Assembly (NCBI GenBank): GCA_964541375.1
Contig: CAZIPT010000089.1
Coordinates: 1 to 7,608 of the forward strand
DNA: 7,608 nucleotides
Direction of reading: 5' to 3'
Source of the DNA: JBAXEO01 sp964541375
GTDB taxonomy: Bacteria; Actinomycetota; Coriobacteriia; Anaerosomatales; JAAXUF01
Shown: in pieces, positions 1 to 5,939 of the stretch
Layout: the number at the start of each line of letters is the position of its first letter
How positions within the stretch are numbered: position 1 is the first letter of the stretch
Program-made: the position numbers and the translations under genes
The notes under the pieces: generated by a model
The model's input: only the letters and a program-made list of their open reading frames with translations
The model's database searches: none
Told to the model about the DNA's origin: nothing

Positions 1-756
1 ACCGCGCTTTCCGAGGCGCAGGCTAAGGGCTTCGCCGAGGCCGACCCCACCGCTGATGTCGATGGTCTCGACGCGGCAGCCAAGATCGCGATCCTCAGTT
101 CGATCGCGTTCAACAGCCGGGTCGTCATGAGCCAGGTCCCCGCCGAGGGGATCCGTGGACTCGCGCCAGAGGACATCGCGTATGCCGCCGAGATGGGATA
201 CACGATCAAGCTCCTCGCGATCGGTCGTCGCACGCCCGACGGCATCGACGTTCGTGTGCACCCCACCATGATCCCCAACGCTCACCCCCTGGCCAGCGTG
301 AACGGCGTCTACAACGCCATCTACGTGGTCGGCGACGCTGTGGGCGAGACGATGTTCTTCGGTGAAGGCGCCGGCTCCCTGCCGGCCGCCTCGGCGGTCG
401 TCGGCGACCTGATCGAGGAGGCGCGCCGCATTCAGACCGGATGCGCGCCCTTGGTCGGCTGCACCTGCACCGAGACGCTGCCCGTCCGAGACATCGCACA
501 GCTCGAGTCCGAGTACTACGTTCGCCTCGCCGTCGCCGACCAGCCCGGCGTTCTCGCCGCGGTCGCGACGGTCTTCGGCGCTCATGGCGTTTCGATCGGC
601 TCGGTGATCCAGAAGCGAGCCGAGGGCGGCGTCGCCCAGATCGTCTACGTCACCCACACCGCGCGAGAGGCCGACGTTCGCTCGGCTCTTGCCGAGATCG
701 AGTCGCTCGACGTCGTGACCAGTATCGCCGCGGTCATTCGCGTCGAGGAGCTCTAG
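1..756 (+). CDS. hom: Homoserine dehydrogenase, C-terminal part (5' end outside window)
   Basis: NAD(P)H-dependent reduction of aspartate semialdehyde to homoserine, the branch step toward threonine and methionine, in the cytoplasm. The frame is open from base 1, with 251 codons before TAG; family members are usually about 430 residues, so the Rossmann domain lies upstream of the window. Seen: the catalytic segment EADPTADVDGLDAAAK at window codons 13-28, where E13, D19, D24 and K28 have the same spacing as the catalytic Glu/Asp/Asp/Lys set of characterised homoserine dehydrogenases. A C-terminal ACT domain starts near codon 172 (YYVRLAVADQPGVLAAVATVF), which in this family usually gives feedback control, commonly by threonine. 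Three cysteines lie between the domains (codons 148, 154, 156). ThrB follows after 3 nt, so the two are almost certainly one operon. The identification is secure. Confidence 0.96.
   Translation, partial: TALSEAQAKGFAEADPTADVDGLDAAAKIAILSSIAFNSRVVMSQVPAEGIRGLAPEDIAYAAEMGYTIKLLAIGRRTPDGIDVRVHPTMIPNAHPLASVNGVYNAIYVVGDAVGETMFFGEGAGSLPAASAVVGDLIEEARRIQTGCAPLVGCTCTETLPVRDIAQLESEYYVRLAVADQPGVLAAVATVFGAHGVSIGSVIQKRAEGGVAQIVYVTHTAREADVRSALAEIESLDVVTSIAAVIRVEEL
745..750 (+). promoter_or_regulatory. Ribosome binding site for thrB, inside the end of hom
   Basis: GAGGAG lies 9 nt before the GTG at 760 and overlaps the last codons of hom. It supports the GTG start, which places the conserved N-terminal homoserine kinase motif (PATSANLGPGFD) at residue 8 as expected, and suggests thrB is translated in step with hom. 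Confidence 0.7.
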
Positions 757-759
757 CCC

Positions 760-1677
760 GTGGGAGCTGGCGTATCAGTTCCGGCCACCTCGGCGAATCT
801 CGGCCCGGGCTTCGATTCCTTTGGACTGGCGCTCGACTTCCACAATGAGTTCGAGGCTGATCTGGCCGAGAGCTGGAGCGTGGAGGTCGAGGGCGAGGGC
901 GCGGGGGTTCTCGCCACCGACGAGCGCAACCAGGTTGTTCGCGCGATGAAGGTCGCGTTCGAGTCGGCCGGACAGCCGGACGTCGCGGCGCGTGTGAAGT
1001 GCATCAACCGCATCCCGCTCGGCAACGGGCTCGGCTCGTCGTCCTCGGCGATCGTCGGCGGGCTGCTGCTCGGCTTCCGGTTGCTTGCCGAGAATCCCGG
1101 CAGCGATCGCGTGCTCGAGCTTGCGGCAGCTATCGAAGGACACCCCGACAACGCCGCCGCAGCGATCCTCGGCGGATTCACGGTGTGCTGGACCGACGCG
1201 GGCCGGCCAAGGACCGCGCGCTTCGAACCGGCCCGCGGCCTGGCTGCGGTGGTGGTTGTCGGCACGGGCGAGCTCGCCACCTCCAAGGCGCGCGCGATGC
1301 TGCCCCAGGACGTTCCTCATGCGGACGCAGCGTTCAACGTCGCTCACGCGGGGCTCCTTGCGGCGTCGATCGCGACCGGTCGTCCGGAGCTTCTCGGCGC
1401 GGCGCTGGCGGACCGGCTGCACGAGCCGTACCGAGCGTCGGCGGTCGGTGACTTGCGTGCGGTCCACGACATCCTGCGCAGCGCGGGTGCCGCCGGAGTG
1501 GCACTCTCCGGTGCCGGGCCGACGGTCATCGGCCTCGTGGCAGCGGACACGGACGAAGCCGCCTTCGCGCTGGCGGTTGAAGTCGCCGAACGCGCAGCCG
1601 ATGGCACAAGGGCACTGCCCACCCGCCGAGCACCTCAGGCGGTTCGTATCGACCGGCAGGGTGCCCGACTGCTCTAG
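760..1677 (+). CDS. thrB: Homoserine kinase (GHMP family)
   Basis: Phosphorylates homoserine with ATP to O-phosphohomoserine, the substrate of threonine synthase; cytoplasmic. The 305 residues match the usual length of about 300. All three GHMP kinase motifs are visible: PATSANLGPGFD at 8-19, the phosphate-binding loop PLGNGLGSSSSA at 86-97, and the C-terminal glycine-rich motif ALSGAGPTV at 248-256. EGHPDN at 126-131 is the typical homoserine kinase active-site stretch. The start is GTG, chosen for its RBS and because it begins just before motif 1. It lies 3 nt after hom. Threonine synthase (thrC) is not in the window and may lie upstream of hom or elsewhere. No clear hairpin terminator follows the TAG stop. 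Confidence 0.96.
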   Translation: MGAGVSVPATSANLGPGFDSFGLALDFHNEFEADLAESWSVEVEGEGAGVLATDERNQVVRAMKVAFESAGQPDVAARVKCINRIPLGNGLGSSSSAIVGGLLLGFRLLAENPGSDRVLELAAAIEGHPDNAAAAILGGFTVCWTDAGRPRTARFEPARGLAAVVVVGTGELATSKARAMLPQDVPHADAAFNVAHAGLLAASIATGRPELLGAALADRLHEPYRASAVGDLRAVHDILRSAGAAGVALSGAGPTVIGLVAADTDEAAFALAVEVAERAADGTRALPTRRAPQAVRIDRQGARLL

Positions 1678-1719
1678 GCTCTGTTCGGCGAAATGCCCGC
1701 GCGGCCAAATCGATCTGGT

Positions 1720-1749
1720 TTGACCGACTCGTGCCCGCGAGGGGAAGAT
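1720..1749 (+). promoter_or_regulatory. Possible sigma-70-type promoter before sppA
   Basis: In the 133-nt gap between thrB and sppA, TTGACC (1720-1725) matches five of six bases of the -35 consensus. With an 18-nt spacer the -10 would be GAAGAT (1744-1749), which matches only three of six but keeps the important A at position 2 and T at position 6. The following stretch (TACCTTTCAATC) is locally AT-richer than its surroundings. This is the only gap in the window large enough for a normal promoter, so it may drive sppA and the genes behind it. The -10 is weak and the call is tentative. Confidence 0.35.
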
Positions 1750-1810
1750 ACCTTTCAATCCCTCGTTTCTCCGCGATGTCGTATCCCACCCCACAAGCAC
1801 GGAGGCACGC

Positions 1811-2773
1811 ATGTCCCTCGAAGTCCCCCCGACCGAACTCCCCGCCGAGAAGCCCCGGAAGTCCCGGGCGTGGATCTGGGTGCTCGTCGTCTCGCTCAGC
1901 CTTGCGGCCATCATCGCGTCCTGCGGCTGGTCCGTCTCACTTCTCGGAACCGGAAAGCCCAGCGGCATCGTCGCGGGCAACGGTATCGCTGTCATCCCGA
2001 TGGACGGCGCCATCGCTGGCTCGGGATCGGCCGCGGGTGGGATCATCACCCCCGAGGAGTTCCTCACCAAGCTCAACCGGGCCGAGGATGATTCCGGCGT
2101 CAAGGCCATAGTGCTGCGGGTCAACTCGCCAGGTGGGACCGTTGCCGCCAGTGAGGAGATCTCGGCGTACGTAAAGGCTGCCAAGAAGCCGGTGGTCGTC
2201 TCGGTAGGCGACGTCGACGCGTCGGGCGCCTACATGGTGTCGTCGCAGGCGGACAGGATCATCGCGCTTCCGGGCTCGGCGGTGGGAAGCATCGGCGTCA
2301 TCACCGAGATCCCGAACGTCAACGGTCTGCTCGAGAAGCTCGGCATCAAGTTCGTCACGATCACCGCAGGCGAGTTCAAAGGTGCCGGAAGTCCGTTCGA
2401 GGCGCTCACAGCCACGGAGACCGCGCTCATCCAGACGTCCGTCGACCAGGTCTATGGGCAGTTCATCGATATCGTCGCCGAAGGTCGCAAGATGAAGCGC
2501 TCGGAGGTCGAGAGTCTGGCCACGGGTTGGGCCTGGAACGGCGCAGAGGCCAAGAAGCTCGGTCTGGTCGACGAACTCGGCACCTACGAGGACGCCCTCA
2601 AGGCCGCGGCCAAACTCGGCGGGATCAAGGGAGACTACGCGGTGGTCCGCTACGACGAACCGCGCTTCGACACGATTCTGAATACGCTTCTGGGCATAGA
2701 GAGGCAGCTCGGCAACCTGAACGCCGCTGGAAAGCTCAGCGGTCAAAGCGGAGGCGTCTCGCTTCCCAAGTAG
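1811..2773 (+). CDS. sppA: Signal peptide peptidase SppA, single-domain form
   Basis: Ser/Lys-dyad protease of the S49 family, which cleaves remnant signal peptides and other membrane-associated peptides on the outer face of the membrane. The protein has 320 residues, like the one-domain SppA of Bacillus and unlike the duplicated enzyme of E. coli. Seen: a charged N-terminus, one hydrophobic segment at about 21-45, the conserved RVNSPGGT at 103-110, the nucleophile Ser138 in DASGAY, the GSIGVI turn at 159-164, and Lys190 in GEFKGAGSPF. The Ser-Lys spacing of 52 residues is the same as in B. subtilis SppA. GGAGG (1801-1805) sits 5 nt before the ATG. Oddities: IASC at 35-38 fits a lipobox, and GWAWNG at 239-244 replaces the more usual GR-[VIW]-[YW]-[TN]-G. 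A weakly spaced phosphoesterase gene follows after 32 nt. Confidence 0.93.
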   Translation: MSLEVPPTELPAEKPRKSRAWIWVLVVSLSLAAIIASCGWSVSLLGTGKPSGIVAGNGIAVIPMDGAIAGSGSAAGGIITPEEFLTKLNRAEDDSGVKAIVLRVNSPGGTVAASEEISAYVKAAKKPVVVSVGDVDASGAYMVSSQADRIIALPGSAVGSIGVITEIPNVNGLLEKLGIKFVTITAGEFKGAGSPFEALTATETALIQTSVDQVYGQFIDIVAEGRKMKRSEVESLATGWAWNGAEAKKLGLVDELGTYEDALKAAAKLGGIKGDYAVVRYDEPRFDTILNTLLGIERQLGNLNAAGKLSGQSGGVSLPK

Positions 2774-2805
2774 ACGGCGCCGGACAGACGGGGTGGTTGG
2801 TCGAC

Positions 2806-3648
2806 ATGAGTGACCCACTCGTGATCGCGCAGATATCGGACCTGCACTGCGGTTCGCCGTACCACATCCCCAGCCTCGCCAACCGGGTGGTCGACGAGCT
2901 CAACGAGCTCGCGCCGGACATGGTGATCGTTACGGGTGACCTCACCGATATGGGCTTCCGCGCCGAGTTCCGGCAGGCGCACCGTCTCCTCGGGAAGATC
3001 GAATGCGAGCGGCAGGTCGTCCTGATCGGCAACCACGATGCTCGAAATGTCGGCGACGTGCACTTCGAGGAGCTCTTTGGCGCGCGCCGCATCGAACTTG
3101 AACTGGAAGGGCTGCGCGTCGTCGGACTGGACTCGAGCGAGCCCGACCTCGACTCCGGGCGCATCGGGCGCAACCTGTACCGCTGGCTCGAGGAGCGGTT
3201 CGCGCTGGATCAGGAGGAATTCAAGGTGGTCGCGATGCACCACCACCTGGTGCCGGTCCCGGGGACAGGCCGCGAGCGCAACATCGTCCATGACGCGGGC
3301 GACCTGCTGCGCGTTCTGGCTGACAATGGGGTCGATCTGGTGCTCTGCGGCCACAAGCACGTTCCAAACGTGTGGCGACTGGAGGACATGCTCATCATCA
3401 ACGCCGGCACCTGTTGCACACACCGGCTTCGGGGTAAGGTCCGGCCCTCGTACAACATCATCGAGATCCGAGACAACTCCAACGTCCGTATCCTGCGCAA
3501 GGAGCCTTACGTGGACGCCGAGATCGTGGGCGACTACCGCGGGTTGCACCAGCATGTGTGCGGCTGGCGGCCGGGTACGTACGTGGCCGGCGGGCCGGGA
3601 GCCGATGACGCCGGCGAGGATCTGCAGATCGCAGAGGCCGAGGCATGA
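2806..3648 (+). CDS. Calcineurin-like metallophosphoesterase coupled to cpgS
   Basis: Cytoplasmic dinuclear metal hydrolase of the calcineurin-like superfamily, resembling CpdA-type phosphodiesterases; no signal peptide. The 280 residues carry the complete ligand set in order: D12 and H14 (SDLHCG), D45 (TGDLTD), the GNHD box at 75-78, H145-H147 (MHHHLVP) and the GHKH motif at 182-185. An active hydrolase is therefore expected. The substrate cannot be read from sequence; phosphodiesters, phosphomonoesters and pyrophosphates are all known substrates in this superfamily. The frame is open further upstream into sppA, but ATG 2806 is chosen because the conserved beta strand VIAQISDLH starts at residue 6. 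Its Shine-Dalgarno is poor (GGGG, 2790-2793). Its stop overlaps the cpgS start (ATGA, 3645-3648), which points to a shared role; I infer hydrolysis of cyclic or linear 2,3-diphosphoglycerate as a candidate activity. Confidence 0.9.
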   Translation: MSDPLVIAQISDLHCGSPYHIPSLANRVVDELNELAPDMVIVTGDLTDMGFRAEFRQAHRLLGKIECERQVVLIGNHDARNVGDVHFEELFGARRIELELEGLRVVGLDSSEPDLDSGRIGRNLYRWLEERFALDQEEFKVVAMHHHLVPVPGTGRERNIVHDAGDLLRVLADNGVDLVLCGHKHVPNVWRLEDMLIINAGTCCTHRLRGKVRPSYNIIEIRDNSNVRILRKEPYVDAEIVGDYRGLHQHVCGWRPGTYVAGGPGADDAGEDLQIAEAEA

Positions 3649-4997
3649 GCCGGGCCATCGCGCTCATCGACGGGGAGCACTACCCGCCCGTCGTCCGCTT
3701 CGCCCTCGGGGAGCTCGCTCGAGATCACGAGGTGCTCGCTGCTGTGTTTCTGGGCGGCACCGAGAAGATCGACCTCGACGCTGGTCTCGACGCGTACGGC
3801 GTTCCGCTTGTCACCGCATCGAGCGCTGCCGAGGCATTGTCGGCCGCGCTGGCCCGCTACTCGCCCGACGCTGTCATCGACCTGTCGGACGAGCCGGTTC
3901 TGACCTCGGCCGAACGTTTCGAACTCGCGTCGATCGCGCTTGCGCAGGGAGCTGAATACCGCGGAGCGGACTTCGTCTTCACCCCGCCGCGTGCCGCCGT
4001 CGTCACCACGACTCCGGCGCTGGGGATCATCGGGACCGGCAAGCGTGTGGGTAAGACCGCGGTCAGCGCCTTCATCGCTCGGCAGCTCAAGGCCGCTGGA
4101 ATCGACGTTGCCGTTCTGGCGATGGGCCGAGGAGGCCCGGCCGAGCCTGAGCTCATCCACGGAGAGCGAGTCGCGCTCACCACGCCCGATCTTCTCGCAC
4201 TCGCCCGCAAGGGCATCCACGCATCCAGCGACAACTACGAAGACGCGGTGATGAGCCGCGTGACGACCGTCGGCTGCCGACGCTGCGGCGGCGGGATGGC
4301 CGGCGAGACGTTCTTCAGCAACGTGCCCGATGGCGCGCGGCTGGCCGACACGCTCGGCAAGGAGCTGCTCATCCTCGAAGGATCGGGCTCGGCGATACCG
4401 CCGGTGGCCGAGGACGCGACCGTGCTCGTGATCGGCGCCGGTCGCGGCGAAACGTACGTGCGCGACTACTTCGGTCCGTACCGTCTCGCTCGCGCCGACC
4501 TCGCGATCATCGCGACCGCCGAGGCGCCTATCGCGACGCCGGCCCAGGTCGCGTCGATACGCGATGCTATCGCCAGCGCGAGACCGGACTTGCCGGTGAT
4601 CGCCACCACGTTTCGCCCCGCGCCCATAGAGCCGGTCTCCGGCAAGCGCGTCTTCTTTGCGACCACGGCGCCGCAGGCCATCCTGCCGACGCTCACCGAG
4701 CACCTCGAGGCGCAGTTCGGCTGCGAGGTCGTGGGCGCAAGCGCGAACCTCTCCAACCGCACGCTTCTCCGGAAGGAGATTTCCGCCGCCGAGGGGCGTT
4801 TCGACGTGCTGCTGACGGAACTCAAGGCGGCCGCGATCGACGTCGTCGCCGCGGCTGGCGACGAGTGGGGGGTCCCGACCGTGCTCTGCGACAACGTCCC
4901 TGTTTCAGTCGATGGCGCGGATCTCAGCGCGGCCATCGAGCTGACGGCCAAGGCAGCGATCGCCCGAGGCATGGAGCGCGGGGAGGGGGCGCGATGA
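3645..4997 (+). CDS. cpgS: Cyclic 2,3-diphosphoglycerate synthetase homologue
   Basis: In methanogens such as Methanothermus fervidus this enzyme uses ATP to close 2,3-diphosphoglycerate into cyclic 2,3-diphosphoglycerate (an intramolecular pyrophosphate) in the cytoplasm. The 450 residues agree with the archaeal length of about 460. Seen: an N-terminal alpha/beta region (1-120) beginning AIALIDGEHYPP, a P-loop GTGKRVGKT at 130-138 preceded by strand ALGIIG, then AMGRGGP (159-165), a CRRC pair in TVGCRRCGGGMAG (208-220), and LILEGSGSAIPPV (242-254), a probable acidic strand end. The C-terminal third is alpha/beta without a recognised motif. The call rests on recalled family features and on the neighbouring 2-phosphoglycerate kinase, which supplies the substrate. 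A GAGG (3634-3637) precedes the ATG, which overlaps the stop of the phosphoesterase. A different P-loop ligase-like activity is the main alternative. Confidence 0.83.
   Translation: MSRAIALIDGEHYPPVVRFALGELARDHEVLAAVFLGGTEKIDLDAGLDAYGVPLVTASSAAEALSAALARYSPDAVIDLSDEPVLTSAERFELASIALAQGAEYRGADFVFTPPRAAVVTTTPALGIIGTGKRVGKTAVSAFIARQLKAAGIDVAVLAMGRGGPAEPELIHGERVALTTPDLLALARKGIHASSDNYEDAVMSRVTTVGCRRCGGGMAGETFFSNVPDGARLADTLGKELLILEGSGSAIPPVAEDATVLVIGAGRGETYVRDYFGPYRLARADLAIIATAEAPIATPAQVASIRDAIASARPDLPVIATTFRPAPIEPVSGKRVFFATTAPQAILPTLTEHLEAQFGCEVVGASANLSNRTLLRKEISAAEGRFDVLLTELKAAAIDVVAAAGDEWGVPTVLCDNVPVSVDGADLSAAIELTAKAAIARGMERGEGAR
4982..4989 (+). promoter_or_regulatory. Strong ribosome binding site for pgk2, inside the end of cpgS
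   Basis: GGAGGGGG near the 3' end of cpgS contains GGAGG (4982-4986) 7 nt before ATG 4994. It decides the start of the kinase, whose frame stays open further upstream to 4865, where the extra sequence is arginine-rich out-of-frame cpgS reading. Confidence 0.75.
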
Positions 4998-5896
4998 ATG
5001 ACTCAAAGACCATCATCATCACCGATAAGGCCCACGGGCTGCCGTTCTCGAAGGGACTGCTTGCCCAGTCGTTCACCGCAACCGGCCTCGTCCCCAACAA
5101 GGCGTGGTCCATCGCGCAGTCCATCGAGGACGAGCTGCATGAACGCGGAGAGACCCGGGTCTCCTCGGAGAGGGTTCGCTCGATCGCTGTCGAGCACTTG
5201 GAGCGGTCGGCGGGGGAGCGCTATGCGGTTCGTTACCGCAAGCTTCGCGACGTGTCCCGCCACGATCGCCCGCTCATCGTTCTGATCGGCGGAACTACCG
5301 GCGTGGGCAAGTCCACGATCGCGACCGAGGTTGCTCACCGGTTGGGAATCAATCGCATTTCATCGACGGATTCCATCCGAGAAGTCATGCGTGGTATATT
5401 CACCAAGGATCTCATGCCCGCGATTCATCAGAGTGCGTTCAACGCGTGGCGGGGTCTGAGAGTCCCGGCGCCGCAGGGCGCCAATCCCGTGATCGTCGGC
5501 TTTCGCGAGCAGACGGCCGTCGTGAGCACCGGAGTCAATGCGCTGATCAAGCGCGGGGTGCTTGAGGGCATGTCGATGGTGGTGGAGGGCATCCACATCG
5601 TCCCGGGATACCTTGACCCCCGAAAGTTCGGCACCGCCCGGGTGGTTCAGCTCGTCATCGGAGTGGATGACGAGGAGTCCCACCTCAGCCACTTCTTCAT
5701 CCGAGAAGCCCAGACAGATGGCAATCGGCCGCACGCGCGCTACCGCGACAACTTCGCGAACATTCGGACCCTGGGGAGTTACATCGAGGATCTTGCGCAG
5801 GCACACGACATCCCTGTCATCTACAGCCATCAGCTGGACCGCACGGTAGCCGAGGTTCTCGAGTATGTGGTGGCCTCGGCCCTGGACACGGAGTAA
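4994..5896 (+). CDS. pgk2: 2-phosphoglycerate kinase homologue with N-terminal ATP-cone
   Basis: Transfers phosphate from ATP to 2-phosphoglycerate, giving 2,3-diphosphoglycerate, the first committed step of cDPG synthesis in methanogenic archaea; cytoplasmic. The 300 residues match the archaeal enzyme (about 300). Domains: an ATP-cone-like regulatory region at about 4-88 (IIITDKAHGLPFSKGLLAQS at its start), then a P-loop kinase domain with Walker A GGTTGVGKST at 99-108, ISSTDSIREVMR at 122-133, and VVEGIHIVPGYLDP at 196-209. The order ATP-cone plus this kinase is characteristic of the 2-phosphoglycerate kinase family. The ATG overlaps the cpgS stop (ATGA, 4994-4997), so product and consumer of 2,3-DPG are made together. 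The ATP-cone suggests control by adenine nucleotides, which is inference. Base and codon use look like the neighbouring genes, so no recent transfer is obvious. Confidence 0.88.
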   Translation: MNDSKTIIITDKAHGLPFSKGLLAQSFTATGLVPNKAWSIAQSIEDELHERGETRVSSERVRSIAVEHLERSAGERYAVRYRKLRDVSRHDRPLIVLIGGTTGVGKSTIATEVAHRLGINRISSTDSIREVMRGIFTKDLMPAIHQSAFNAWRGLRVPAPQGANPVIVGFREQTAVVSTGVNALIKRGVLEGMSMVVEGIHIVPGYLDPRKFGTARVVQLVIGVDDEESHLSHFFIREAQTDGNRPHARYRDNFANIRTLGSYIEDLAQAHDIPVIYSHQLDRTVAEVLEYVVASALDTE

Positions 5897-5925
5897 CGCC
5901 GGATAGTCGGCATTCGGACAAGTTT

Positions 5926-5930
5926 GGAGG
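5926..5930 (+). promoter_or_regulatory. Ribosome binding site for tal
   Basis: GGAGG in the 43-nt gap after pgk2, 9 nt before GTG 5940. It fixes the GTG start of the transaldolase, whose conserved first strand (MKFFLDTAD) begins right there. I see no convincing promoter or terminator in this gap, so read-through from pgk2 is likely. Confidence 0.75.
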
Positions 5931-5939
5931 AGTGGCGAC

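Noticed and set aside
1728..1741. Small inverted repeat CTCG-N6-CGAG between thrB and sppA
   Set aside because: A 4-bp stem with no T-run is too short for a terminator and is expected by chance in GC-rich DNA.
1678..1810. Riboswitch or attenuator in the thrB-sppA gap
   Set aside because: The gap is short, lacks extended pairing, and shows no leader peptide or known riboswitch core that I can recognise.
775..2184. Long open frame of 469 codons on the - strand across thrB and the start of sppA
   Set aside because: It is antisense to two securely identified genes, its translation is arginine/glycine-rich with no recognisable domain, and long antisense frames are expected in GC-rich coding DNA.
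2527..2805. Upstream in-frame extension of the metallophosphoesterase into sppA
   Set aside because: The added sequence is an Arg-rich out-of-frame reading of sppA; the conserved fold begins just after ATG 2806.
3534..4703. Open frame of 389 codons on the - strand antisense to cpgS
   Set aside because: Low-complexity Arg/Gly/Asp-rich translation, no motif, no ribosome binding site of note; a shadow of cpgS.
4865..4993. Upstream in-frame extension of pgk2 into cpgS
   Set aside because: Arg-rich reading of cpgS in another frame; ATG 4994 has a strong RBS and gives the usual family length.
3645..5896. Recent horizontal transfer of the cpgS-pgk2 pair directly from an archaeon
   Set aside because: By eye, third-position GC preference and Shine-Dalgarno use match the flanking genes, and no mobile-element or tRNA boundary is visible. 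An ancient transfer remains possible and needs a tree.
5898..5911. Small hairpin GCCG-N6-CGGC after pgk2
   Set aside because: Only 4 bp of stem and no T-tract, so it is not a credible terminator.
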